Shown: positions 35,227 to 44,331 of the stretch, piece by piece
Position numbering within the stretch: position 1 is the first letter of the stretch
How the letters are laid out: each line of letters starts with the position of its first letter
Assembly (NCBI GenBank): GCA_034437395.1
Contig: DAOTUN010000054.1
Location: 1 to 64,000, forward strand
Length of the DNA stretch: 64,000 bases
Reading direction: 5' to 3'
Source: Flexifilum sp034437395
GTDB lineage: Bacteria; Chloroflexota; Anaerolineae; Aggregatilineales; Phototrophicaceae
Notes under the pieces: generated by a model
Told to the model about the DNA's origin: nothing
The model's database searches: none
What the model saw: only the letters and a program-made list of their open reading frames with translations
Position numbers and translations under genes: made by a program

Positions 35227-35228
35227 AG

Positions 35229-35777
35229 TTATCGTCCCATATCTATGACGCCGGACAGCTCACGCCAGCGCCCGATGACCAATTCCACAATTGCTGCCTC
35301 CGTAAGACCAGAGGTGTCGATCTCGTGTACGTTCGCCCGTCCACGGATCGACCAAGCGCGGCGCAGCACGCCGATCGCCTTGTCGCGCTCAGCAGGCTCG
35401 TGATAACGCGCCCCCATTGCCAGATGCAGTCGTCGCAGGATGGCGTCCAGCGCGGCGACCAGGCACAGCACCACCGCAGTCGTGCTGAGACGCTGGAGTG
35501 TCGTTCCCGGTGTCAGCACATGTCCACTCACGTACAGCAGCGAACCGCGCGCCAGCGCGATCTCGTCGATGATCTCGCTCTCCAGAGTCCGCAGGCGCGT
35601 CTCACCGTAGCGCAGGCGAAACTCGTCGATTGCCATTTCCGCACGTGCTTCCAGACGCGACTCGAAATGCAGCAGCGGCAGCCGCAGCGTTTCCGCGGTC
35701 GCCCGCGCGATCGCCAATTGACCGGGACCGCTGTAGCCAGTCAGCAGCAAATTGGTGTCGTGCGAGGCGCTAAACAT
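35229..35777 (-). CDS. Shikimate-kinase-like protein with defective P-loop
   Basis: 182 residues with the layout of shikimate kinase: N-terminal beta strand NLLLTGYSGPGQ, then an FRLRYGETRLRTLE segment matching the family's FR..E region, then LYVSGHVLTPG in place of GGG. The P-loop lysine is replaced by Q20 (GYSGPGQL instead of GxxGxGKS/T), and the GGG shikimate-binding motif is absent. It is therefore probably not a working shikimate kinase. It may bind nucleotide weakly, or be a repurposed or decaying fold. It is tightly packed between HAD and nitrilase genes. Confidence 0.6.
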   Translation of the reverse strand: MFSASHDTNLLLTGYSGPGQLAIARATAETLRLPLLHFESRLEARAEMAIDEFRLRYGETRLRTLESEIIDEIALARGSLLYVSGHVLTPGTTLQRLSTTAVVLCLVAALDAILRRLHLAMGARYHEPAERDKAIGVLRRAWSIRGRANVHEIDTSGLTEAAIVELVIGRWRELSGVIDMGR

Positions 35778-35786
35778 GGTGCGTTA

Positions 35787-36569
35787 TCATGACTCGCCGG
35801 AGTCGTCGTCGCTGCGTCGCCAGCCCGGATACCACCTGTCCAGTACGGCGGGCAGCTCACTCAGGCTGTGAACCGAGGCATCAGGCACGATCTCGTCGCG
35901 CAGTCCGGCGGCGGTGTGACGGGTGATGCGCAGCACCGATCGGATTCCCATCTGACCCGCACCCACGATGTCGGCGTCGAGGTCGTCACCGACGAACACC
36001 GCTTCGTCGGCGCGGATACCCAGCGTATCGAGCGCCAGTTGAAAGATCGCCCGATGTGGTTTGAGATAGCCCGCATCGGCGGCAGAGATACGACAGTCCG
36101 GGAAATACTCGAACAACCCGTGTGCCGTCAGTTCCAGGTCACGCATCACCATCGGCTGTGGCGCGTTGGTGACGATGCCGATCTGGATATCGTTGGCGAT
36201 CAGCAGCTTGAGCGCCTCGACCACATCGGGAAAGACGACCGTGCCTGGTACTATGCCCCAGGCATAGGCTTGCAGACAGCGTTCCATATCGATCCGATCG
36301 ACCGTCGCACCCAGCTCGCCCGCCGTTTCCACGATGATCTGACCGATATGCACCGCTTTGAGCGAGCTGCGCGAGGCGATCCAGGCGTTCATGACTCGCG
36401 TCCGAAAGGCTTGCAGATAGCCCTCTAAATCGATGCTCAGATGTCCCTCATCGACAAAATAGCTGTGGACGGCGCCCATCAGACTGCGTTCGAGCATCGC
36501 CCAATCGTCGTTGAAGCCGCTCCAGTCGATCAGGGTGTCGTCGAGGTCGAAAAAGACTGCGCGCAGCAT
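35787..36569 (-). CDS. HAD-superfamily hydrolase
   Basis: 260 residues. Motif I FFDLDDTLID (D8 nucleophile, D10 acid), motif II TNAPQ, motif III lysine in YLKPHRAIF, and motif IV VGDDLDADIVGA. The helical cap after motif I places it in subfamily I (YjjG/phosphoglycolate-phosphatase-like). The substrate is not predictable. Its ATG overlaps the upstream gene's stop by one base (TGATG). Confidence 0.9.
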   Translation of the reverse strand: MLRAVFFDLDDTLIDWSGFNDDWAMLERSLMGAVHSYFVDEGHLSIDLEGYLQAFRTRVMNAWIASRSSLKAVHIGQIIVETAGELGATVDRIDMERCLQAYAWGIVPGTVVFPDVVEALKLLIANDIQIGIVTNAPQPMVMRDLELTAHGLFEYFPDCRISAADAGYLKPHRAIFQLALDTLGIRADEAVFVGDDLDADIVGAGQMGIRSVLRITRHTAAGLRDEIVPDASVHSLSELPAVLDRWYPGWRRSDDDSGES

Positions 36570-37519
36570 CAGGATTTTGCCACCCCTTCAGCACGCCAGG
36601 TCAGCAGCATATTGTCGATGCCCTGGCGATAATCGCTGAAGCGGGGAGTCCAATCGAGGACGCTCCTGGCTTCGGCACGGTTGGGTTCGACGTGAATACG
36701 TCCGATGTCCAGCTTTTTAGTGCCGAACAACAGCCCGCTCAACGAAAAGCGAGCGCCCGCCGATGGGCGCGTCAAGCCCTGACTGTCCGCGAAGTAGGTC
36801 AGAAAGTCGAGCGACGATGCCGCCATGTCATCGGTGATGTCGATCACGGCGCGGTTAGGCTGTTTTTGAGCCGCCAATACCACCGCGCGGGCGGCGTCAT
36901 CGCTGTGCAGCCAGGCGCTGTGCGCGCTGGCGTCGCCGCCAGAGATAGCGCGTCCCATCTTCATAGTGGCGCGCAGTGCCGATAATTCCGGCTGTTCGGT
37001 GCCGTAGATGAATCCAAAGCGCAGCACGCAGCCGGGGGTGCTGCATCCCAATACGAGCTGCTCGCCTGTGCGCACTGCGTCGATCAGGCTGTCAGCGCTC
37101 TCGTCGTGTCCGCCTGCGAAGATGTAGCTGGTGTGGACGACGAACCTGACACCTGCCGCCGTCGCCGCTTCCATGATCGACTGGGTGCCCTGCGTGATCA
37201 GGGCGATCTGCCTGGCGTCCCACTGTGCCGACGAGTGCGCGTGATTGGCGAACTGCGGCGCGAGGTTGATCACCACATCGGCGTTCGCCGTCTCGATGGC
37301 GCTGCGCACCTCACCCGCGCGCAGCAGATCGGGGTAGACCGGGATGGCACCGTCGGCGCGTACCATCCGTGCATCGGCGCTGCTGCCTTCCGTCGCGCCA
37401 TAGACCGTGTGTCCAGCGGCGATAAACTGGCGCACCGTCGCCCGTCCGACGGCGCTGGTCGCACCCGTGATGAAGACGTTCATGCCCCCGTCTTGCGTCG
37501 TGATCTCGTTTACCATCAT
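36569..37519 (-). CDS. NAD(P)-dependent epimerase/dehydratase (extended SDR)
   Basis: 316 residues from ATG 37519, or 304 from ATG 37483, which places the Rossmann motif MNVFITGATSAVGRATV right at the start. An early DGA..V and INLAPQ follow. The active-site region reads VVHTSYIFAGGHDES: the tyrosine is present but the usual YxxxK lysine is not obvious, so activity is uncertain. It is the first gene of the SDR-HAD-kinase-like-nitrilase operon. Confidence 0.8.
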   Translation of the reverse strand: MMVNEITTQDGGMNVFITGATSAVGRATVRQFIAAGHTVYGATEGSSADARMVRADGAIPVYPDLLRAGEVRSAIETANADVVINLAPQFANHAHSSAQWDARQIALITQGTQSIMEAATAAGVRFVVHTSYIFAGGHDESADSLIDAVRTGEQLVLGCSTPGCVLRFGFIYGTEQPELSALRATMKMGRAISGGDASAHSAWLHSDDAARAVVLAAQKQPNRAVIDITDDMAASSLDFLTYFADSQGLTRPSAGARFSLSGLLFGTKKLDIGRIHVEPNRAEARSVLDWTPRFSDYRQGIDNMLLTWRAEGVAKS

Positions 37520-37670
37520 CCGTCTCTCTTTGGTCGGTTCAACGATCCTGAAGTGTGCCGATTATGCCACGCGACGGCGGATGGTTCAAGCAGGGCGGAT
37601 TCAGATTCAATAAATCATGGCTTCAGCACTTTATGATGGGGGGGACTTTCAGACATGGCGCGACCAGTGC

Positions 37671-37692
37671 AGGGACGCACAATCATGCGTCC
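37671..37692. repeat. Family A palindrome
   Basis: GGACGCA(C)-AATC-ATGCGTCC in the 223-base gap between moxR and the SDR operon. Nothing else was recognised in this gap apart from a short G7 tract near 37637. Confidence 0.7.
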
Positions 37693-37742
37693 GCTGCGAT
37701 TATCACGCCAGGTTTAAACTGATTATTGATGAGGACGAGCGC

Positions 37743-38717
37743 TCAATTGTTCCAGTCGTTCTTGGAGGAACGGCTGCCGCTGCCGCGACGGGTATCGCGG
37801 TCGAGCGGGTGGGGACGACCGCCGCCGAGCAGCGCGCGCTTCGCTTTTTGCACATCCGACTCGTGCTTCAGCAGGACGGTGAGGGTATTCTCCAGCGTGT
37901 CGCGGTCGATGTTGTCGGCGTTGAGCATCACCAGCGCCCGCGCCCAGTCGATCGTCTCGGATACGCTCGGATTCTTCTTGAGATCCATCCCGCGCAAGCC
38001 CTGCACCACCTCGACCGCCTGCTGTGCCAGTTTCTGGCTCATCTCCGGGACGCGCATCCGCACGATATTGATCTCGGTTTCGGCGCTCGGATAGTCGATG
38101 AACAGATAGAGACAGCGGCGCTTCAGCGCTTCCGAGAGTTCACGGGTGTTGTTGCTGGTCAGCAGCACGATCGGCTGATGCACCGCTTTAATAGTCCCCA
38201 ATTCTGGGATCGACACCTGAAAATCGCTCAGAATTTCCAGTAGGAACGCTTCGAACTCGGCGTCGGCACGGTCGATCTCATCGATCAACAGCACGACGGG
38301 CTGCGGTGAGGTGAGGGCTTTCAGGAGGGGACGCGCCAACAGAAAGCGCTCGGAAAAGAAAATGTCATCTTCTTGTGCCAGACGGTCGGCGGCAGCGGTC
38401 AGCGAGTCGGAATCTGCCAGCAGTTGGCTGAGTTTGTCGCGCAAGAGCTGCGTGTAGAGCATCTGCTTGGCATATTCCCATTCGTAGAGCGCGTGCTGCT
38501 CGTCCAGACCTTCGTAGCATTGCAGACGGATGAGCGGGCGCCCGGTGCCTTTGGCGATCGCCTTTGCCAGCTCCGTCTTGCCTACTCCGGCGGGACCTTC
38601 CGCCAGCACAGGTTTACCCAGACGATCGGCAAGGAACATCACTGTTGCGATGTCGTCGGTCGGGATATATTGCTGTTCGCGCAGGGATGTCTTGACCTGA
38701 CCGATGTCACTGAACAT
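37743..38717 (-). CDS. MoxR-family AAA+ ATPase
   Basis: 324 residues. Walker A GPAGVGKT (41-48), Walker B VVLLIDEIDRAD, sensor 1 in IVLLTSNNTRELSEALKRR. It resembles CoxD-type MoxR ATPases, which remodel or mature metal enzymes with a VWA-domain partner. No VWA protein is in the window. The C-terminal tail is Arg/Ser/Gly rich. It follows uppS by 21 bases on the same strand. Confidence 0.9.
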   Translation of the reverse strand: MFSDIGQVKTSLREQQYIPTDDIATVMFLADRLGKPVLAEGPAGVGKTELAKAIAKGTGRPLIRLQCYEGLDEQHALYEWEYAKQMLYTQLLRDKLSQLLADSDSLTAAADRLAQEDDIFFSERFLLARPLLKALTSPQPVVLLIDEIDRADAEFEAFLLEILSDFQVSIPELGTIKAVHQPIVLLTSNNTRELSEALKRRCLYLFIDYPSAETEINIVRMRVPEMSQKLAQQAVEVVQGLRGMDLKKNPSVSETIDWARALVMLNADNIDRDTLENTLTVLLKHESDVQKAKRALLGGGRPHPLDRDTRRGSGSRSSKNDWNN

Positions 38718-38738
38718 GGAATTGTCCTGTTCTCTTGT

Positions 38739-39506
38739 CTAAACTTCGGATGAGTCGATCTGTTCGTCGGTCTTTCCAAAGCGGCGCGTGCGCCGGGCGT
38801 ACTCCTGGATCGCTTTGTACAGCTCCGCCTGATCGAAATCGGGCCAGTAGGTCTTGGTGGCATAGTACTCGGCGTAGGCACCCTGCCAGATCAGGAAGTT
38901 GCTGACACGCAGCTCGCCGCTGGTGCGAATGATCAGATCGGGGTCGGGCAGATCGGACGTGTACATGTAACGGCTGAGTAAATCTTCCGTGATCGACTCG
39001 GCGGGCAGTCCCTCGCGGACGATGCGCTGTACCGCACTGACGATCTCGTCGCGCCCGCCGTAGTTGAAGGCGATATTGACGATCAAGCGGGTGTTTCCCG
39101 CCGTCAGCCGCATCGCCTCATGAATTTTGCGCTGGAGGATGGGACTGATACCGTCCATTTTGCCGATATGCCGCAGCTGGACGCCTTCGCCGTGCAGTTC
39201 ATCCAGTTCGCGGTCGATGACCGTCTCCAGGATGCGCAGCAAGAGCTGGACTTCCGCGCGCGGGCGCGACCAGTTCTCGGTCGAGAAGGCGTAAATGGTC
39301 AGAATTTCGATACCAAATTCGACCGACGAACGCAGAATACGGCGTAAATTTTCGGTGCCGTGTCGGTGTCCTTCGGTGCGGGGCAGCCCGCGCGCCTTCG
39401 CCCAACGTCCATTTCCATCCATGATGATGGCGACATGGCGCGGCACACGACCCTCTAAATCGGTCACGTTGTCCGTATCCGCATGGTGCTGCAAGCCTGC
39501 AACCAT
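38739..39506 (-). CDS. uppS: Isoprenyl (undecaprenyl) diphosphate synthase
   Basis: 255 residues. Cis-prenyltransferase that makes the C55 carrier lipid for cell-wall and glycan synthesis. The catalytic aspartate D30 lies in VAIIMDGNGRWAKARGLPR. FSTENWSRP and the C-terminal DPDLIIRTSGELRVSNFL...YAE match the family. It is 14 bases after frr, a conserved pairing. Confidence 0.96.
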   Translation of the reverse strand: MVAGLQHHADTDNVTDLEGRVPRHVAIIMDGNGRWAKARGLPRTEGHRHGTENLRRILRSSVEFGIEILTIYAFSTENWSRPRAEVQLLLRILETVIDRELDELHGEGVQLRHIGKMDGISPILQRKIHEAMRLTAGNTRLIVNIAFNYGGRDEIVSAVQRIVREGLPAESITEDLLSRYMYTSDLPDPDLIIRTSGELRVSNFLIWQGAYAEYYATKTYWPDFDQAELYKAIQEYARRTRRFGKTDEQIDSSEV

Positions 39507-39520
39507 ATCAACCGCCTTTG

Positions 39521-40078
39521 TTAGACTTCAAGGATCTCTTTTTCTTTCGCCGCGCTGCGCGCTTCAACATCACCGATATATTTATCGGTCATCTTTTGAA
39601 TCTCGCTCTCGCCGCGTGTTTGTTCGTCCTCCGAGATCATGCCCTCTTTCTCGAAGTCTTTGAGATCATCGTTGGCGGCGCGGCGGATATTGCGGATGGC
39701 GACGCGCGTCTCCTCGGTCTTTTTGCTTAAAAAGCGTACCAGGTCCTGGCGTCGTTCACGGGTGAGTGGTGGCATGTTGAGGCGGACTGCTTCGCCGTCC
39801 ACGTTGGGATTGACGCCCAGATCGGACTGCTGGATCGCCTTTTCGATCGCCTTGAGACTGCCTTTTTCGTAGGGACGGATCATGATCTGCATCGGCTCTG
39901 GCGTCGAGATGGTCGCCATCTGTCGCAGCTCGGTCATCTGTCCGTAGTAATCGACATGCAGCCGATCGACCAGGGCGGTGCTGGCGCGTCCGGTGCGGAT
40001 ACCGGTCAGATCGTCCTCGAATACCTGTAGGGTCGAGCGCATCTTGTGCGTAGTTTCTTTGAGAATGTCGTCGATCAT
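39521..40078 (-). CDS. frr: Ribosome-recycling factor
   Basis: 185 residues, standard length. It splits post-termination ribosomes with EF-G. The opening is IDDILKETTHKMRSTLQVFEDDLTGIRTGRAS, then MTELRQMATISTPEP and the C-terminal helical hairpin. It is first of a frr-uppS-moxR run. The usual pyrH is not next to it here. Confidence 0.96.
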   Translation of the reverse strand: MIDDILKETTHKMRSTLQVFEDDLTGIRTGRASTALVDRLHVDYYGQMTELRQMATISTPEPMQIMIRPYEKGSLKAIEKAIQQSDLGVNPNVDGEAVRLNMPPLTRERRQDLVRFLSKKTEETRVAIRNIRRAANDDLKDFEKEGMISEDEQTRGESEIQKMTDKYIGDVEARSAAKEKEILEV

Positions 40079-40240
40079 CGTGATTTAGCGCGTGTGCAAC
40101 CCCGCGCTCCTCCTTAAAATCAAGCGAGAGATGAATAGCGAGTAGAGTACGAGGTCATAATACGGACGGGAACGACCGTATCCATGCGTTCATCATACAC
40201 GCTTCTACACATTTTGCAGCGATGTTCCCCAATTGGACTT

Positions 40241-41002
40241 TCAGGCGTGCGCCCAGCCGTGCCAACCGCGCGCCTGCCACGCCGCGTACAGCGCGACCGA
40301 TCCGACAGTCGCCACATTCAGGCTGGCGACCGAGCCGCGCATCGGCAGCGCCAACAGCAGGTCGCAGGTGTCGCGCACCAGGCGGCGCAAGCCTTCGCCT
40401 TCGCTGCCCAGTACCAGACCGAGCGACATATTGAGGTCGGTCTTGTCGAATGGGGCGACATTGGGCCCAATGTCCAGCCCGATCATCCAGACATCCTGTG
40501 CTTTGAGGTCGCGCATCGCCTGGACGAGGTTGGTCACCTGCACGACCTGCAAATGTTCGACCGCCCCTGACGATGCGCTGACGACCGAGGGCGTGACGGC
40601 GACATTGCGCCGCTCCTGCATGACGATGCCATGCACGCCGACCGCATCCGCGACGCGCATCAGGGCGCCGACATTTTGCGGGTCTTTAAGCAGATCGAGC
40701 AGCAGGATAAACGGTTTTTCATCGCGTTTCTTGCTGGCAGCGATCACCGCGTCCATCTCGACGTAGGGATAGCCGTTGACGCGCAGCACCATATTCTGAT
40801 GATTGAGACTGCCCGCCAGATCGTCGAGGATGCGGCGCGGCACCCGCTTGAGCGGCACGCCGCGCTCGGAGGCGATCGCCACGATTTCAGCGACCACCCC
40901 TTTGGCTTCGACGGTATCGCTGAGGAGAATTTGATCGATCTGGCGGCGGGAAGCCCGCAGACATTCCATAATCGACCAGTGACCGTACAGATATTCGCTC
41001 AT
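40241..41002 (-). CDS. rlmB: 23S rRNA (guanosine-2'-O-)-methyltransferase RlmB-like (SpoU/TrmH family)
   Basis: 253 residues. N-terminal substrate-binding part YLYGHWSIMECLRA, then the SPOUT knot domain with motifs LLDLLKDPQNVGALMRVADAVG, LVLGSEGEGLRRLV and LPMRGSVASLNVATVGSVALY. It methylates G2251-type rRNA or a tRNA; RlmB is preferred because of the N-terminal domain and the cysS partner, six bases upstream. Confidence 0.9.
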   Translation of the reverse strand: MSEYLYGHWSIMECLRASRRQIDQILLSDTVEAKGVVAEIVAIASERGVPLKRVPRRILDDLAGSLNHQNMVLRVNGYPYVEMDAVIAASKKRDEKPFILLLDLLKDPQNVGALMRVADAVGVHGIVMQERRNVAVTPSVVSASSGAVEHLQVVQVTNLVQAMRDLKAQDVWMIGLDIGPNVAPFDKTDLNMSLGLVLGSEGEGLRRLVRDTCDLLLALPMRGSVASLNVATVGSVALYAAWQARGWHGWAHA

Positions 41003-41008
41003 GATCGC

Positions 41009-42469
41009 TCAATCCGCTCGCCAGATCGTGCCGTCGGCGCGATCTTCCAGGATGACGCCGATGGCGGCGAGCGAGTCGCGGATACGATCGCTTTCTTTCC
41101 AGTTTTTGTCGGCGCGTGCCTGAGCGCGCACCGCGAGCAGCATCTCGACCAGCGCCGCCTCACGTTGGTCGTCGCCCACTGTCGCTGTTTCCACATCTGG
41201 CACGATGCCAAGGATGCCGCCGCCCAGGGTGGTGTAGAGATCGTCGATCGCTGCCAGCACGTCCGCGCCGACCGTCTGGTCGCGGTTGAGCAGTGCGTTG
41301 ACCGGGCGGGTGAATTCGAGCAGCGCGGCGAGCGCCTGAGGCGTATTGAAATCGTCGTCCATCGCCTCGATGAAGGCGCGACGAGTCGCCTCGACTTCCG
41401 CCAGGATACCGTTTCCGTCTGTCCCGGCTGGCGCCGACCGGCGCGCGCGCCGCACCAGCCGCACACTGTTCATCAGCCGTTCCCATCCACGCGCCGATCC
41501 CTCGATCGCCTGATCGTCATAGGTGATCGGGCTGCTGTAATGCACGCCCTGCATGAACATGCGCACGATCTCAGGGCGATAGCGCTCCAGAATGTCGGTG
41601 ATGGTGGTGAAATTTTTCAGGCTTTTGGACATCTTGATCGCGTTGCCGCTGGCGTCCGGCACCATCAAGCTGCCAACCAGCATCCAGTAATTGGCAAAAG
41701 CGGCGTCATTGGCACACTCGCTCTGTACGATCTCGGATTCGTTGTGCGGAAAGATATTGTCGATGCCGCCGCCATGAATATCGAAGGTGACGCCGAGATA
41801 TTTTTTCGCCATCGCCGAGCATTCGATATGCCAGCCTGGAAAGCCGACTCCCCAGGGGCTGTTCCAGTGCATGATGTGTTCCGGCTCGGCGTTCTTCCAA
41901 AGAGCAAAATCTTCGGGATTGCGCTTTTCGGTGCGCACGGTTTCGCGGCTGCCCGCCTCTTGCTGATCGAGGCGCCGGTTGGACAGCTTGCCGTATGCTT
42001 CGGCGGAGGTGACATCAAAATAGACGCTGCCATTGACGACATAGGCATGTCCTCTGGCGATCAGCGTCTCGATCATTTCGATCTGTTCGGGGATATGTCC
42101 ACTGGCGCGCGGCGAAATATCGGGGCGCATCACGCCGAGCCGATCCATCGCATCGAGATACAGGTAGGTATAGCGCTCCGCGACCTGCATCGGCAGCGAT
42201 CGCGTCGCGCGCGCCTTCTTCAGGATGCGATCCTCGTCGCTGTCGAGCAGATGACCGACATCGGTGATATTCTGCACATACAGCACTTCATAACCGCTGA
42301 AACGCAGATAGCGCACGATCACGTCAAACGAGGCATAATTCTTGGCGTGTCCGATGTGCGACACATCATACACTGTCGGACCGCACACGTAGATCGTGAC
42401 GTGACCAGGGTTGATCGGCTCGAATACTTGTTTTTCACGTCCCAGGACGTTGTAAATCCGCAGCGTCAT
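41009..42469 (-). CDS. cysS: Cysteinyl-tRNA synthetase
   Basis: 486 residues, normal length. The HIGH motif appears as HIGH (38-41) in YDVSHIGHAKNY, and KMSKS in AIKMSKSLKNF. Zinc ligands are expected at C29 (YVCGPTVYD) and in WHIECSAMA. Full DALR C-terminal domain. The cysS-rlmB order matches many Gram-positive genomes; mrnC, often between them, is missing. Confidence 0.96.
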   Translation of the reverse strand: MTLRIYNVLGREKQVFEPINPGHVTIYVCGPTVYDVSHIGHAKNYASFDVIVRYLRFSGYEVLYVQNITDVGHLLDSDEDRILKKARATRSLPMQVAERYTYLYLDAMDRLGVMRPDISPRASGHIPEQIEMIETLIARGHAYVVNGSVYFDVTSAEAYGKLSNRRLDQQEAGSRETVRTEKRNPEDFALWKNAEPEHIMHWNSPWGVGFPGWHIECSAMAKKYLGVTFDIHGGGIDNIFPHNESEIVQSECANDAAFANYWMLVGSLMVPDASGNAIKMSKSLKNFTTITDILERYRPEIVRMFMQGVHYSSPITYDDQAIEGSARGWERLMNSVRLVRRARRSAPAGTDGNGILAEVEATRRAFIEAMDDDFNTPQALAALLEFTRPVNALLNRDQTVGADVLAAIDDLYTTLGGGILGIVPDVETATVGDDQREAALVEMLLAVRAQARADKNWKESDRIRDSLAAIGVILEDRADGTIWRAD

Positions 42470-42520
42470 CGTTTTCTCGCAGACGAATAGGGGCTAGACA
42501 CCCACGATTGTAGATCAGAA

Positions 42521-44212
42521 GTGAAATCGAGCGTAGGTCTGAACGCAGGTCTGATGGAATCCGTTTCTGCATCGTCGAGTGGGCAGGTGAGCGGGCGCGA
42601 ATGGCTGTGGGTGGTGATCTTCGCCGCGCTGGTCATGGCGCTGACGACGATTCCCTACCTGATCGCCGGATCGCGGGGCGATGTCGATTGGGTGTTCGGT
42701 GGGTTCGTATATGGTGTCGAGGACGGACATTCGTACCTGGGCAAAATGCGCCTGGGCGCGCGTGGACAGCTCGATTTTCATTTATTTTATACGCCGGAGA
42801 GCCACGATCCGGCGCCGCTGATCTTCCTGTCGTATCTGCTGCCCGGCTGGATCGTCGGACGGCTGATCGCGCCGACCGATCCGGCGCTGACGCCAACGCT
42901 GATCGTGGTCTTTCACGGGCTGCGCGTCGTCTTTGGTGCCGGGCTGATCGCAGTGGTGTACCTGTTCGCGGCGCGCTTTCTGCATGAGACACGTCCGCGA
43001 CGGCTGGCGACGGTGCTGGCGACCTTTGGCGGCGGCTTTGGCTGGCTGCTGCTGCTGTCTGGCACGCCCGATTTGTACGGCACCCCGCCGCCAGAATTTT
43101 TCATCCCAGAGGGGTTCTCATGGATGATCCTGCTCGGCATTCCGCATCTGGCGCTGGCGCGGCTGGCGCTGCTGGGCGGACTGCTGACACTGCTGACGGC
43201 GGCGCGCCGCGAACGCTGGGTCGGATGGTCGATCGGGGCGGCGGCGTGCTGGTGCGTGATGGGGGCGACGGTGCCATTTTATCTGGCGATCGTGTATACG
43301 GTCGTCGGGGCGTGGGGGATCGCTGCCTGGATCGGGGAGCGGCGATTTCCGGTCGCGCTGTTCGTCCGTGCCATGAGCGCGTGCGGGCTGACGCTGCCTC
43401 TGTTCGCCTACTACACCCTCACTTTTGCGGGCAATCCGGCGTTCGCCGTGTGGTCGGCGCAAAATGTGCTGGCGTCCCCGGCGCCGATCCTGTATTTACT
43501 GGCATACGCGCTGATTGGACTGCTGGCGCTGTTGTCGGCGCGCCTGGTGTGGCGCCTGGGTGGGGCACATCGACTGCTGGTCGCCTGGGTGATCGTGGTG
43601 CCGATCCTGGTCTATCTGCCGATCAACGTGCAGCGGCGTATGAGTGAAGCGGTAATCGTGCCGCTGGCGATCCTGGCTGCATTCACGCTGACACGGACGC
43701 GCCCGCTGCTGCGCGCGCCGCTGGTGATCCTGATGACGGCGAGCAGCGCGGTGCTGCTGTTCGTGGCTTTGTTGAGCGCAGCGCGCGGCGGGACGCCCGA
43801 CTCGAATTTATTTCGGCGCGCTGACGATGTGGCGGCGTTCGCGTGGTTGAGTGCCAATGCCGACCTGGACACGCTCATCCTGTCGGCAGTGCCGACCGGG
43901 AACGCGCTGCCCGCCTACAGCGATTTGCGTACCGTGATGGGGCATGGACCGGAAACGTTATTCTGGCGCGACAAGACCGTTCAAGTGGAACGGTTTTACG
44001 GTGGCACGATGTCCGCCCCAGAGCGGCGCGCGCTGCTCGATCGACCCTGTGCGCCCGATTTTCAATGCGATGCCGTTCGCTACATCTACTACGGACAGAG
44101 CGAGCGTGCGCTGGCAGGCATCGCAGACGCCAACGCCTGGATACGCGATCCCGGCGTTGGCATGGTCTACGATCAGGAGGGCGTGCAGATTTACCGCTAT
44201 GCGCCCCCCTGA
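42521..44212 (+). CDS. Polytopic membrane protein, GT-C glycosyltransferase-like
   Basis: 563 residues from GTG 42521, or 552 from ATG 42554. About 10-12 hydrophobic helices cover residues 25-430. A loop after helix 1 carries FGGFVYGVEDGHSYLGKM, with acidic residues where GT-C enzymes have their catalytic loop. The C-terminal 130 residues are soluble and include PTGNALPAYSDLRTVMGHGPETLFW. The architecture suits a lipid-linked sugar transferase, but no family signature is certain. It is convergent with yacL. Confidence 0.5.
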   Translation: MKSSVGLNAGLMESVSASSSGQVSGREWLWVVIFAALVMALTTIPYLIAGSRGDVDWVFGGFVYGVEDGHSYLGKMRLGARGQLDFHLFYTPESHDPAPLIFLSYLLPGWIVGRLIAPTDPALTPTLIVVFHGLRVVFGAGLIAVVYLFAARFLHETRPRRLATVLATFGGGFGWLLLLSGTPDLYGTPPPEFFIPEGFSWMILLGIPHLALARLALLGGLLTLLTAARRERWVGWSIGAAACWCVMGATVPFYLAIVYTVVGAWGIAAWIGERRFPVALFVRAMSACGLTLPLFAYYTLTFAGNPAFAVWSAQNVLASPAPILYLLAYALIGLLALLSARLVWRLGGAHRLLVAWVIVVPILVYLPINVQRRMSEAVIVPLAILAAFTLTRTRPLLRAPLVILMTASSAVLLFVALLSAARGGTPDSNLFRRADDVAAFAWLSANADLDTLILSAVPTGNALPAYSDLRTVMGHGPETLFWRDKTVQVERFYGGTMSAPERRALLDRPCAPDFQCDAVRYIYYGQSERALAGIADANAWIRDPGVGMVYDQEGVQIYRYAPP

Positions 44213-44264
44213 TGGGCAAAGCGATTTATGGCGCAACGAAAAAAATCCCAGGCAATCGTTCGCT

Positions 44265-44286
44265 CGGACGCATGGTTATGCGTCCC
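44265..44286. repeat. Family A palindrome
   Basis: CGGACGCAT-GGTT-ATGCGTCC(C), perfect 8-base core arms, in the convergent gap before yacL. Confidence 0.8.
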
Positions 44287-44331
44287 TACGTCGTTTGACT
44301 TCCTTTTGGGAACTCAATTTTGGGAACTCAA

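Noticed and set aside
40631..42490. 619-codon frame opposite rlmB and cysS
   Set aside because: Spans two real genes on the other strand and shows no family motif.
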